In this document: one piece after another, positions 34,687 to 45,202 of the stretch
Position numbering within the stretch: position 1 is the stretch's first letter
How the letters are laid out: every line of letters starts with the position of its first letter
Source: Ruminococcus flavefaciens
GTDB lineage: Bacteria; Bacteroidota; Bacteroidia; Bacteroidales; P3
DNA length: 64,000 bases
Direction of reading: 5' to 3'
Assembly (NCBI GenBank): GCA_023667315.1
Contig: JAMPAI010000004.1
Coordinates: 62,001-126,000, forward strand
Program-made: the position numbers and the translations under genes
The notes under the pieces: generated by a model
What the model was told of the DNA's origin: nothing
The model's input: the letters and a program-made list of their open reading frames with translations, nothing else
Database searches by the model: none

Positions 34687-35483
34687 AGCCTGCGCTGGCG
34701 CACGGCCTCGTAGAGGAAGATTCCGTTGGCCACCGACACGTTGAGCGAGTCGATGCTGCCCAGAAGGGGAATGCGGAGCTGTTCGTCGCAGAGCTTCAGG
34801 TATTCGGGGCTCACCCCGTTTTCTTCCGAACCGAGGATAAAGGCAGTGGGGGTCGTGAAATCGGCCTGGGTGTATTCGATCGAAGCCTTTTCGGAAGCCG
34901 CATAGACCTTTACCCCGGAGGCTTTCAGCAAGTGAATCGTACTCTTGAGGTTCTCCTCACGGCAGACAGGCACCGTCATCAAGGCGCCGGCCGAGGTCTT
35001 TACCGCGTCTTCGTTGATGGCCGCGCTGTTCTGCGCCGGAAGTATCACCGCGTTCACGCCCGCACATTCGGCCGTGCGTACCATGGCGCCGAAGTTGCGC
35101 ACGTCGGTCACGCGGTCGAAAATCAGCAGCAGCGGGGTCTTGCCCGATTCGAAAATACAGGGCAGCAGATCCTCTATATGGTTGTATTCCACCAGCGAAA
35201 GATAGGCCGCCACGCCCTGGTGGTTGCCGCTGCACAGAAAGTTGAGCCGCTGTTGGGGCACGTACTGGGCGTGCAGGCCGTTGGTGCGCAGCCTTGCGTC
35301 CAGTTCCCGGTAAATCTCGCCCTGCAGACCCTTCTGGATAATGATCTTCTCGAATTCCTTGCCTGCCCGGATGGCCTCCAGCACGGGGCGGAGCCCGTAG
35401 ATCATATTGTCGGGACGTTTGGGACGGCGTGTAAAGTTATTGGGACGCGGGGAACCGCTTCGGCGGGGATTTCGGCTTATCAT
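34683..35483 (-). CDS. rlmB: 23S rRNA (guanosine-2'-O)-methyltransferase RlmB (TrmH/SpoU family)
   Basis: A 266-residue SPOUT methyltransferase that modifies 23S rRNA at the peptidyl transferase region. A basic N-terminal tail is followed by the substrate-binding domain (YGLRPVLEAIRAG). The trefoil-knot catalytic domain has motif 1 DRVTDVRNFGAMVRTAE, motif 2 FILGSEENGVS and motif 3 IPLLGSIDSLNVSVANGIFLYE. These are diagnostic of the RlmB/TrmH group. RlmB is favoured by length and the N-terminal domain; other TrmH-type targets remain possible. Confidence 0.88.
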   Translation of the reverse strand: MISRNPRRSGSPRPNNFTRRPKRPDNMIYGLRPVLEAIRAGKEFEKIIIQKGLQGEIYRELDARLRTNGLHAQYVPQQRLNFLCSGNHQGVAAYLSLVEYNHIEDLLPCIFESGKTPLLLIFDRVTDVRNFGAMVRTAECAGVNAVILPAQNSAAINEDAVKTSAGALMTVPVCREENLKSTIHLLKASGVKVYAASEKASIEYTQADFTTPTAFILGSEENGVSPEYLKLCDEQLRIPLLGSIDSLNVSVANGIFLYEAVRQRRL

Positions 35484-35529
35484 TTCATTTATTGTTTGTT
35501 GCGCCCTTCGTGCCGGAAAGCCTTTTCGT

Positions 35530-35562
35530 TTTGGCAGAAAAGCCGCATTTGCTATAACTTTG
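35530..35562 (+). promoter_or_regulatory. Promoter of mtaB
   Basis: TTTG at 35530-35533, a 21-base spacer, then TAACTTTG at 35555-35562, an exact Bacteroidetes promoter. The mtaB start follows 25 bases later. Confidence 0.7.
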
Positions 35563-35587
35563 CAAGTTTACGAATAAATAACGTACC

Positions 35588-36859
35588 GTGCCGAAAGTTG
35601 CCTTCTATACCTTGGGTTGCCGACTCAATTTCGCCGAAACTTCCGATCTGGCGCGCCGTTTTGCCGAGCAGGGCTATACGGTGGTGCCTTTCGAACAGGC
35701 GGCCGACCTCTACGTGATCAACACCTGCACGGTAACGGCGGCGGCCGAAAAGAAGTGCCGCCAGACCATCCGTTCCGCCCACCGCCTCAATCCCGGGGCG
35801 AAGATCGCCGTGGTGGGCTGTTTTTCGGAACTCCGCCCGCAGGAGGTGGAAAGACTGCCGGGGGTCGATTTCGTGCTGGGCAACCGCAACAAGCACCTGC
35901 TTTTCGATTATATGCGCGGGGAAAAAGGCCCGGAATCCGCCTCGGAACAGATGCCTTTCGTGCCCTCGTATTCCACCTTGGGACGCACCCGTTCCTTCTT
36001 CAAGATACAGGACGGCTGCAACAATTTCTGTTCCTATTGCGCCATTCCCTACGCCCGTGGCCGCAGCCGCAGCGACACCGTCGAGCGCACCATGCAGACC
36101 GCCCGCGAGATAGCCGCCACCGGCGTTAAGGAAATCGTGCTTACGGGCGTGAACATCGGCGATTTCGGCCGCTACCACGGCGAAACCTTCTATGGCTTGC
36201 TGGAACAGTTGGAGCAGTTGCCGGGGGTGGAACGCATCCGTATCGGCTCGGTGGAACCCGACCTGCTGGGCGACGACATTGTGGAACTTATGGCGCGGTC
36301 TTCCAAGTTGATGCCGCATTTCCACATTCCCCTGCAGGCGGGCAGCGACGAGGTACTCAAGCAGATGAAACGCCACTACGACCGCGCCTTCTATGCCGGC
36401 CGGGTGGAAAAGATACGGACACTGATACCCCATGCGTTCATTGCCTGCGACGTGATCGCGGGCTTCCCCACCGAAACCAGCGCCCAGTTCGAGGATGCCT
36501 GCCGCTTTCTGGAAGACCTGGATCTGAGCGCGCTGCACGTGTTCAGCTACTCGCACCGCGCCGAGGCCGCCGCCTCTCACCTCGATTTCGTGTATCCAGC
36601 CGGGGAACTGGCGCGCCGAAGCACCGTCCTGCACGAACTTTCCGACCGCAAGAAACAGGCTTTCTACGCGCGCTTCCTGGGTACGGAGGCTTCCGTGCTG
36701 TGGGAGTCTGACAACCATGACGGGCGGATGTACGGCTATACGCCCAACTACCTGAGGGTCTGCCGTCCGTTCGACGGAACACGGGTGAACACGGTGGGTG
36801 TGCAGCGGCTGGACGAGTTAAAAAAAGACACCGACAAAGATTGGTGTTTCATAGGATAA
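35588..36859 (+). CDS. mtaB: tRNA (N6-threonylcarbamoyladenosine) methylthiotransferase MtaB
   Basis: A 423-residue radical SAM enzyme that adds a methylthio group to t6A37 of tRNA. It has the three-part MTTase architecture: an N-terminal domain with Cys in CRLNF, the TCTVTAAAEKKC segment and VVGCFSE; a radical SAM domain with C144-x3-C148-x2-C151 (CNNFCSYC); and a C-terminal TRAM-like part. The start is GTG at 35588, supported by the promoter 25 bases upstream. MtaB rather than MiaB is chosen from the N-terminal pattern. It leads a group with the sensor kinase and hemW. Confidence 0.9.
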   Translation: MPKVAFYTLGCRLNFAETSDLARRFAEQGYTVVPFEQAADLYVINTCTVTAAAEKKCRQTIRSAHRLNPGAKIAVVGCFSELRPQEVERLPGVDFVLGNRNKHLLFDYMRGEKGPESASEQMPFVPSYSTLGRTRSFFKIQDGCNNFCSYCAIPYARGRSRSDTVERTMQTAREIAATGVKEIVLTGVNIGDFGRYHGETFYGLLEQLEQLPGVERIRIGSVEPDLLGDDIVELMARSSKLMPHFHIPLQAGSDEVLKQMKRHYDRAFYAGRVEKIRTLIPHAFIACDVIAGFPTETSAQFEDACRFLEDLDLSALHVFSYSHRAEAAASHLDFVYPAGELARRSTVLHELSDRKKQAFYARFLGTEASVLWESDNHDGRMYGYTPNYLRVCRPFDGTRVNTVGVQRLDELKKDTDKDWCFIG

Positions 36860-36894
36860 AGTAGTACCTTTACTCATCGAACGCAAGCAAGAGA

Positions 36895-38457
36895 ATGACG
36901 CAGAAAAGGAACAACAGGATGTTAAACAGCGGACGGCTCAATTTTATATTGATCCTGTTCTCGATCCTTATCGTGGCCGCATCCCTGTTCTTTTCGCGCA
37001 CCTTGGTGGAACAGCTCAAGAAAGAAGAACGCGTAAGGGTTCAGAATTGGGCGATCTCGAACCACCGCCAGCTGGACATGGCCAACCGGGTGCGCAGCAT
37101 CTTCGCGCAGATGGAGACCGAGGAACGCCAGTACGCCACGGTATGGACGTATGTGTATGAACGGGTGTTCAGCCCCGTTTCGCCCACGCCGAAAGACTTC
37201 GACTTCCTGATGCGCATTATGTCGAGCAACAACCGCCCCTTTATCCTGGTGGGCAGGTCGGGAAACATCATCGAGTCGCACGACCCGGACATCAAGACGG
37301 AAGATCATCCGGTATTCACACCCGAAATACAGGCGATGTATTCGGTGTATCCGCCCATCGTCATCGACGCGCAAGGGGTCAAGTACAGCCTTTACTTCAA
37401 GCCTTCCGAAGTGTTCCTGAACCTTAGGCGGCTGTTCTCCGACCTGGACAGTTCGTTCAGCATCGAGTCTGTCAACAGCATTTCCGCGCTTTCGGTGCCG
37501 GTGCTGATTACCGACGAGAGCAAGAAAACGGTGTTGATGTATCAGAATATGGGCGAAGGCGTGTTCTATTCGCAGAAAACCATTCAGGCCAGGATCCGCA
37601 AGATGCAGGACGACAACGAGCCGATAGAACTGCATCTGCCCGGCGTGGAGAACAAGACCTATTACCTTTTCTACGAATCTTCGGCCTTCCTGCGGCGCAT
37701 GAATTTCTTTACCATCGCCCTGTTGCTGGCGCTGCTGGCCATTATCGGCGGAGTGCTCTCGCTGCTCAACCTGTCTAAGAAGATGGAGCAGAACCGCGAG
37801 TGGTGGGGCATGTCGAAAGAAACCGCGCACCAGTTGGGCACGCCGCTTTCGTCGCTTCTGGCCTGGCTCGAATACTACAAGACCAAGGAGGCGGGCGAGC
37901 CGATGGAAAAATCGGATCTGGCGGAAATCGAAAAGGATGTAAAGCGCATAGAGCTGGTGACCAACCGTTTTTCGAGAATCGGTTCGGTGCCCGAACTTAG
38001 CTGGGACAATGTGGTGCCGGCCGTGTACCGTTCGGTGGAATATCTGAAAGCCCGCAGTTCGAGCCGTATCCGCTACGTCATCAATGTTCCGCCCGAAGCC
38101 GTCGTGATGGCGCAGTTCAACGCCCCGCTTATCGAGTGGGTGTTCGAGAACCTGTTCAAGAACGCGCTCAACGCCATCGGCGACAACGAGGGCGAAATCG
38201 GCATCTCGATCACCGAAAGCAACGAACACGTTACCATCGACGTGCACGATACCGGCAAGGGAATGCCCAAGAACACGTTCAAGAAGGTGTTCGAGGCAGG
38301 GTTCACCACCAAGCAGCGCGGCTGGGGGCTGGGGCTTACCTTGAGCCGGCGCATTGTGGAAAGCTATCATAAGGGAAAGATTTTCGTGGAAAGTTCCTCG
38401 CCTCAGACCGGCACCGTGTTCCGCGTGGTGTTGAACAAGGAAGTGCGCAAGCATTAG
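36895..38457 (+). CDS. Orphan membrane sensor histidine kinase
   Basis: A 520-residue kinase with two membrane helices (about residues 15-34 and 272-293) that flank a roughly 240-residue extracytoplasmic sensor domain of unknown ligand. The phosphoacceptor is H312 in SKETAHQLGTPLSS. The HATPase domain shows N-box NLFKNALNAI, G1 DTGKGM and G2 GWGLGLTLSRR. No response regulator gene is adjacent; the flanking genes are mtaB (36-base gap) and hemW (5-base gap). The target is unknown. Confidence 0.92.
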   Translation: MTQKRNNRMLNSGRLNFILILFSILIVAASLFFSRTLVEQLKKEERVRVQNWAISNHRQLDMANRVRSIFAQMETEERQYATVWTYVYERVFSPVSPTPKDFDFLMRIMSSNNRPFILVGRSGNIIESHDPDIKTEDHPVFTPEIQAMYSVYPPIVIDAQGVKYSLYFKPSEVFLNLRRLFSDLDSSFSIESVNSISALSVPVLITDESKKTVLMYQNMGEGVFYSQKTIQARIRKMQDDNEPIELHLPGVENKTYYLFYESSAFLRRMNFFTIALLLALLAIIGGVLSLLNLSKKMEQNREWWGMSKETAHQLGTPLSSLLAWLEYYKTKEAGEPMEKSDLAEIEKDVKRIELVTNRFSRIGSVPELSWDNVVPAVYRSVEYLKARSSSRIRYVINVPPEAVVMAQFNAPLIEWVFENLFKNALNAIGDNEGEIGISITESNEHVTIDVHDTGKGMPKNTFKKVFEAGFTTKQRGWGLGLTLSRRIVESYHKGKIFVESSSPQTGTVFRVVLNKEVRKH

Positions 38458-38462
38458 ACGAA

Positions 38463-39593
38463 ATGACGGGGCTGTACATCCATATACCTTTTTGCCGTCA
38501 GAAATGCCTCTATTGCGCCTTTTATTCGGTGGCGGCCCGTCAGGAAGAATATAGGGAGGCGTATGCGGAAGCCTTGGTAAAGGAAGCGGAATACTTTAAG
38601 GAATATTATTTCGGGGGAAAACCGGCCACGGTGTCCACGCTCTACATAGGTGGTGGAACCCCGTCCCTGCTGCCGGTTTCCTTTTATACGGAACTGCTGG
38701 AGAAACTCTCCGCCCGTTTCGATTTATCGGCCTTGGAGGAAGTTACCTTCGAGGCCAATCCCGAGCACCTCTCCGCCGCGTATCTGTCCGATTTATACCG
38801 ATACACCCCGGTGCGCCGCCTGAGCATAGGCGTGCAGTCGTTCGCCGATGCCGACCTGAAGGCCCTCAACCGCCGCCATAGCGGGGCGGAAGCCCTGCAG
38901 GCGATCGAAAGCGCACGGGCGGCCGGCTTTGAGAACATCAGCATAGACCTGATCTACGGAATCCATCCGGAAACCGGACATTCCACCTGGCCGGACAACC
39001 TGAACCGGCTGCAAAGCCTGGACCTGCCGCATTTCTCGGCCTACGCCCTCACGGTGGAAGCCGGCACGATGCTGGAACGCAGGCTGGCCATGGGCAAGAT
39101 GCGGATTGCCGGGGAGGAGGGCATCGAAACGGAGTATTTCCAATTGCAGGAGTTCGCTTCCAGGCACGGCTACGAAGCCTACGAAATCTCGAACTATGCC
39201 CGCCACGGGGCCTACGGAATGCACAACCGCAACTACTGGCGCGACATTCCCTATATCGGGCTGGGGGCGGCGGCGCATTCGTACATCGGCAGCGAACGGC
39301 ATTGGAATCAGGCTTCGGTGCAGGCCTACATCGCGGATCCGGTGGGGGGCAAGGAACGCGAATGCCTGAGCGAGCGCGACCGCTATCACGAATACATCAT
39401 GACCGCCCTGCGCACCCGCTGGGGCGTGGAAGAAGAGAAAATCGCCGCCTTCGCACCCGCCCTGCGCGAAGAATTCCGCCAACGGGTGGAAAACGAAATA
39501 AAATGCGGAAATTTGCAGCGCGAAAACGGAGCATATACCGTTCCGCCGGCCAAGCGCCTGCTTACCGACGGCATCGCGGCATCGTTCTTTTAA
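38463..39593 (+). CDS. hemW: Radical SAM heme chaperone HemW
   Basis: A 376-residue HemN-like protein. The cluster ligands C11-x3-C15-x2-C18 follow the IHIPFCRQKC opening. GGGTPSLL and the SIGVQSF segment are the SAM-binding region. The C-terminal HemN_C domain starts around residue 260. HemW binds heme and inserts it into respiratory proteins rather than acting as coproporphyrinogen dehydrogenase; HemN would have a longer N-terminal region and an extra Cys. The gene begins six bases after the sensor kinase stop. Confidence 0.9.
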   Translation: MTGLYIHIPFCRQKCLYCAFYSVAARQEEYREAYAEALVKEAEYFKEYYFGGKPATVSTLYIGGGTPSLLPVSFYTELLEKLSARFDLSALEEVTFEANPEHLSAAYLSDLYRYTPVRRLSIGVQSFADADLKALNRRHSGAEALQAIESARAAGFENISIDLIYGIHPETGHSTWPDNLNRLQSLDLPHFSAYALTVEAGTMLERRLAMGKMRIAGEEGIETEYFQLQEFASRHGYEAYEISNYARHGAYGMHNRNYWRDIPYIGLGAAAHSYIGSERHWNQASVQAYIADPVGGKERECLSERDRYHEYIMTALRTRWGVEEEKIAAFAPALREEFRQRVENEIKCGNLQRENGAYTVPPAKRLLTDGIAASFF

Positions 39594-39602
39594 GCCTATA
39601 AG

Positions 39603-41174
39603 ATGAGAGCGCTCAAATACATATTGTTGTCCATGGCTCTGTGGGGCGGCCTTGCCTGCCGCTGTCCGCTCGGGGCGCAGGCTCCGCTTGCCTCGGCGGG
39701 CGTGGCCGAACTGGCGGTGGCCGAGAACGATTCGCCTTTCCGCGTGCTTACGCTCGGCCAATTGGGCATGTTGGTGGTGATGGAGCAGAACGACCTCTAT
39801 GCTTCTAAGCCGCAGCGCAGCCTTTATTTTTACGACGAGAACCTGCATAAGCGCTGGCAGAGCGAACTGCCCATGGAGAGCCGTTTCCGCTATGCCGGGC
39901 ACCGGGTGGAGCAAGACAGCCTGCGCTTCGCCCTGTTTGCGCCCGCCGGAAAGAAAGAACAGCCCGAATTTCTGGAACTGGCGGTCTGCCTGGCCGACGG
40001 ACGGTATAACTTTCATACCCACAAGGTGGATGCCGAATCCTTGGGCAAGGCGGAATTCGCCGAATTCAAGCTGTCTTCAGGGAAATGGCATTTTTTGGTG
40101 CTGCAGAAAAACGACTACGTGTATTGCGTGCTGGATCTCAAGGCCGATACGCTCTACCGCTGCACGGTGGCGGCCGCCAAAGACTATACCTGCTGCGACT
40201 GGCAGTTGGACGGCGAGGGCAACGCCTGCTTTGTGTTCCGCGACGCCAAGATTATCGAGACCGGGCTGTACTACAAGAAAATATCCGCTTTCGGCGATAT
40301 ATTGGCGCAGGAGGTGATTGCCTCGCCCCGCAGCGACATCCGTCTGGTGGATGCCAGGATAGCGGTGTTGGGCAAGGACGACTTGATGCTGGGCGGCAGC
40401 TGGAACATGGCGCGCGCCCGCCAGGGGCTTTCCAACTACGACCAGGGCAGCGAGACGGCCGGCCTGTTCGCCATGCGTTACCGAAACGGCGGCCTTCGGG
40501 ATTTCTGGATGAAGGCCTATCTGGAGTATCCCGACTTAGACACGCTCTTGGGCAGCGAGGAACGCTACCGTTACAGCCAGGCCATGCAGAAAGCCAACGG
40601 ACGCACCGTATTGCCCGATTACCTGAGCCTGTTGCGGCTGTTGCCCGACAACGGCAAGTTCCGTCTGGTGGGAGAGGTCTATGAACGGGTGGTGAGCACC
40701 GTTACCGAGGTTTCCTACGATTTTTACGGGCGCATGATGCCCTATACCCGCGTTACCTTCGAGGGATACCGCTATAAGGACGCCTTTTACTCGGAGTTCG
40801 ATTCCTCGCTGACGAACCTGCGCAATTCGGTGTTCGATCTGGAACAGCAGCAACTCTACGACCGTTTGCTGCCGCTTTCGGTGGCGGTGGAGAATCCGCA
40901 GGGCGACCTGCTCTACGGCTACAACTACCAGTCGGCCGTCCATTACCGGCAAACGGTAGGGGAGAACGGCATAGGGGCGCTGAAGAATTTCGGGCTTACG
41001 CCGCTCTTGCCCGGCGACCGCCTGCAAAGGACGTGGGGCAGCTCCTTGACCGAATGGTTTTCGGGATGTCTGTTGGCTTACGGATACAAGCAGATAGCCA
41101 ATTCCCGCCGCAAGGGCAAGAACCGTCAGAGTGTCTTCTATATGAACAAGGTGATGGCCGAGACTAAGCCGTAA
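39603..41174 (+). CDS. Exported protein of unknown function
   Basis: A 523-residue protein with a signal peptide (residues 1-26, ending near LGAQA). The rest is rich in short beta segments separated by turns, with repeated Phe/Tyr/Asp clusters such as YFYDENLHKRWQSEL and YRYKDAFYSEF. This would fit a propeller-like or beta-sandwich fold, but I do not recognise a family. Gene position, ten bases after hemW, suggests co-transcription. It runs convergently into atpC and overlaps its 3' end by 11 bases. Strong codon bias confirms that it is coding. Confidence 0.75.
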   Translation: MRALKYILLSMALWGGLACRCPLGAQAPLASAGVAELAVAENDSPFRVLTLGQLGMLVVMEQNDLYASKPQRSLYFYDENLHKRWQSELPMESRFRYAGHRVEQDSLRFALFAPAGKKEQPEFLELAVCLADGRYNFHTHKVDAESLGKAEFAEFKLSSGKWHFLVLQKNDYVYCVLDLKADTLYRCTVAAAKDYTCCDWQLDGEGNACFVFRDAKIIETGLYYKKISAFGDILAQEVIASPRSDIRLVDARIAVLGKDDLMLGGSWNMARARQGLSNYDQGSETAGLFAMRYRNGGLRDFWMKAYLEYPDLDTLLGSEERYRYSQAMQKANGRTVLPDYLSLLRLLPDNGKFRLVGEVYERVVSTVTEVSYDFYGRMMPYTRVTFEGYRYKDAFYSEFDSSLTNLRNSVFDLEQQQLYDRLLPLSVAVENPQGDLLYGYNYQSAVHYRQTVGENGIGALKNFGLTPLLPGDRLQRTWGSSLTEWFSGCLLAYGYKQIANSRRKGKNRQSVFYMNKVMAETKP

Positions 41175-41402
41175 GGAGAATGCGGCAGGTGTTCTGCGCC
41201 ATGCCGAACAAGCCGCCCTGAATCTCAAAGAACTGTTCCTTGTCTTCGTGATCCACCAGACGTACCTTGCCTTTTGCCAGCAGCGAGAGGATAGGGGCGT
41301 GGCGTTCCATTACCTCGAACGAACCGTCGGCTCCCGGCAGCTGCAGCAATTTGGCCTCCCCTTTAAAGATAATCCTGTCGGGGTTTGAAATCGTAACCTC
41401 CA

Positions 41403-41403
<1 letters not shown>
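41164..41403 (-). CDS. atpC: ATP synthase epsilon subunit, short form
   Basis: A 79-residue F1 epsilon subunit consisting only of the N-terminal beta-sandwich (EVTISNPDRIIFKGEAKLLQLPGADGSFEV...HAPILSLLAKGKV). The C-terminal helical hairpin that inhibits ATP hydrolysis in E. coli epsilon is absent, as in some other Bacteroidetes. It begins at the base following atpD. Its 3' end overlaps the convergent exported-protein gene, so no further atp gene follows. Confidence 0.9.
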
Positions 41404-42917
<1,514 letters not shown>

Positions 42918-43151
42918 TTAGCGTCTTCTTTCCTTAAAATCTCCGCCGATGGGCGTGTCTTTGCCCGGATGTACGGTGGCTTTCTTTTCTACTTTGGGTA
43001 CGGTGCGGTTTTCGGCCGAATTACAGAAATCGGGCGTGCGGCTCACCGCCACCGTGCCTCTGTTGGACGAGCAGGAACAGAGCGCCGCCACGGCAAAGAG
43101 GACAACCGAAAGCCCCGCGCAAATACGGGCCGTTTTCTTGAAACTCAACAT
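42918..43151 (-). CDS. Small lipoprotein of unknown function upstream of atpD
   Basis: A 77-residue protein with a signal peptide and a lipobox around LCSC (Cys near residue 27), followed by a short polar tail with Pro/Lys/Thr. It would be a mature peptide of about 50 residues anchored in a membrane. The gene starts 12 bases upstream of atpD and shares its promoter. I do not recognise a family. Placement beside atpD makes a link to ATP synthase assembly or envelope function a guess only. Confidence 0.6.
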   Translation of the reverse strand: MLSFKKTARICAGLSVVLFAVAALCSCSSNRGTVAVSRTPDFCNSAENRTVPKVEKKATVHPGKDTPIGGDFKERRR

Positions 43152-43203
43152 ACGTAGTGTGTTTTAGAAGGGTTGTTTACGACCACAAAGGGCATAAACG
43201 CCC

Positions 43204-43211
43204 CAAAGGTA
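43204..43211 (-). promoter_or_regulatory. -7 element of the lipoprotein-atpD-atpC operon
   Basis: The minus strand reads TACCTTTG, an exact TAnnTTTG, giving a leader of about 50 bases before the lipoprotein ATG at 43151. No good -33 box is seen. Confidence 0.5.
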
Positions 43212-43373
43212 ATGATTTTTTACGTTTTGTGAAAATACGGGGAAGCACCCGGGCATCTCCGGAACAAGCCCTGAAAATTTTTGTAACTTCGCAGGTTCTC
43301 CGCTTGTCTGAGTGCAGGCGGAGGCGGCACGGTCCGGGTCTTGTGTCCGGGACAGTCCCAAACAGCAAAAATT

Positions 43374-45176
43374 ATGGAAGATTTTGTGGTTTCGGCGCGG
43401 AAATACCGCCCGGATACATTCGATACGGTGGTGGGGCAGCAGGCCATCACCACCACGCTTAAGAACTCCATCAAGAACGGGCATCTGGCGCAAGCCTTCC
43501 TGTTCTGCGGGCCGCGCGGGGTGGGCAAGACCACCTGCGCCCGCATCCTGGCGCGCACCATCAACTGCATGAATCCGGGGGCCGACCTGGAGCCCTGCGG
43601 CGAATGCGAGTCCTGCCGGGGCTTCAAGAACAACGCCTCCCAGAATATCTACGAACTGGACGCGGCCTCCAACCGCACGGTGGACGCCATGCGCGCCCTG
43701 GTGGAACAGGTGCGGATCCCGCCGCAGGTGGGCAAATACAAGGTCTATATCATCGACGAGGTGCACATGCTTACCTCCGAGGCCTTCAACGCCTTTCTCA
43801 AAACGCTGGAGGAGCCGCCCGCCTATGCCAAATTCATCCTGGCCACCACCGAGAAGAACAAGATCCTGCCCACGATCCTGAGCCGCTGCCAGATTTTCGA
43901 CTTCAAGCGTATCGGGGTGGAGGACATCGTGAACCACCTCAGGTCCATATGCCAGAAAGAAAGCATCGCCTGCGAGGACGAGGCCCTGCGGGTCATCGCC
44001 CAGAAGGCGGACGGCGGTTTGCGCGACGCCCTCTCGATGTTCGACCAGATTGTGAGCTTTTCGGGCAACAGCCTGAGCTACAAGCAGGTGATATCGATGC
44101 TGAACATCCTCGATTACGAAACCTATTTCGAGATGTTCGGCTATTTTCAGAACGGAGACGTGCCTTCCTGCCTGAACCTTTTCAACAAGGTGCTCGAAAA
44201 CGGCTTCGACGGACACGTGTTCGCCGACGGTTTGAGTGCGCACCTGCGCTCGCTGCTGCTGATGCAGGATGCCAAGACCGCCGAACTGATGGAAAGTTCG
44301 CCCCAATTGCGCGACCGCTACCGCGAACAGACTTCCAAGTGCTCGATCGCGCAGCTGCTGCAGGCCTTGGAACTCTGCAACCAATGCGACTTGCAGTACC
44401 GCGACAGCAACAACAAGCGCCTGTTGGTGGAAATGCTGCTCTTGCAGCTTGTGCGTGTGTTCGCACCCGCCTCCTTGGGTGCCAGGGGAGGGGAGGCTCC
44501 GGCTTCCGCCCTGGGGGAGCCCGTGGCGCCGCCCGCTAAGGCGGCGCAGGCAGCAGAACCTCAGCCTCCGGTAAGCACGCAGGCGGTTCCCCAACCCCCG
44601 CAGCCGCAGGCTTCTGCACAGACACCCCCGCAGGCACAGGTTCAAACGCCCCCTGTGGCGCCGCCCGCTCCGGCGTCCACGCCCGGCGAGAACCCGCAGC
44701 CCGCGTTCCGTCCGGTCAAGGGGTTCACCAGCCTCGGTTCACTGAAGAACCTGTCGATGCAGGCCGAGACCGCTCCCGTGCAGGCGAGCGTGGTGCCCGA
44801 AGCCGACAGGCCCGTGGAAAAGGCCGCGTTCACGGAAGTATGGAACCGCTATATCGAAAGCATACGGGAAGAACGTCCCAGCCTGTATTCCATACTGGCC
44901 GCCGCCGCGCCCGAAGCGAATGCCGAAGGGATGGTGCTGCTTCAGGTGGCCAACCAGTCCTCGAAAGAATCAATGGAGAAGGATGCCGTGGAGGTGCTCA
45001 CTTTCCTCAGGAAAGAACTGCATAACGGCAGGATAGAGTTCCGCTACCATATCGATGAAAACCGGGAACTGGCCGCCAGGCCCTACACTCCGGGCGAGAA
45101 GTTCATGAAGATGGTGGAAAACAATCCCGAACTAAAGAATTTTAAGGAGAGCCTCAAACTCGACCTGGAATTTTGA
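43374..45176 (+). CDS. dnaX: DNA polymerase III subunits gamma/tau
   Basis: A 600-residue clamp-loader ATPase. Residues 1 to about 350 are the AAA+ module: Walker A GPRGVGKTTCARI, the zinc site with its Cys group (C...CGECESC) and DEVHML as Walker B, with a sensor I region following. Residues 370-470 are a Pro/Gln/Ala-rich linker typical of Bacteroidetes DnaX, and the C-terminal domain binds polymerase. The open frame begins 11 codons upstream, but the ATG at 43374 matches the family start. I see no A-rich slippery site that would produce a gamma product. Confidence 0.95.
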   Translation: MEDFVVSARKYRPDTFDTVVGQQAITTTLKNSIKNGHLAQAFLFCGPRGVGKTTCARILARTINCMNPGADLEPCGECESCRGFKNNASQNIYELDAASNRTVDAMRALVEQVRIPPQVGKYKVYIIDEVHMLTSEAFNAFLKTLEEPPAYAKFILATTEKNKILPTILSRCQIFDFKRIGVEDIVNHLRSICQKESIACEDEALRVIAQKADGGLRDALSMFDQIVSFSGNSLSYKQVISMLNILDYETYFEMFGYFQNGDVPSCLNLFNKVLENGFDGHVFADGLSAHLRSLLLMQDAKTAELMESSPQLRDRYREQTSKCSIAQLLQALELCNQCDLQYRDSNNKRLLVEMLLLQLVRVFAPASLGARGGEAPASALGEPVAPPAKAAQAAEPQPPVSTQAVPQPPQPQASAQTPPQAQVQTPPVAPPAPASTPGENPQPAFRPVKGFTSLGSLKNLSMQAETAPVQASVVPEADRPVEKAAFTEVWNRYIESIREERPSLYSILAAAAPEANAEGMVLLQVANQSSKESMEKDAVEVLTFLRKELHNGRIEFRYHIDENRELAARPYTPGEKFMKMVENNPELKNFKESLKLDLEF

Positions 45177-45202
45177 TATACAGAATCTAAAAGTTTAACG
45201 AT

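Noticed and set aside
43164..44645. A 493-residue open frame on the minus strand
   Set aside because: Antisense shadow of dnaX.
43374..45176. Programmed frameshift for a gamma product in dnaX
   Set aside because: No A-rich slippery heptamer with a following hairpin was seen in the coding region.
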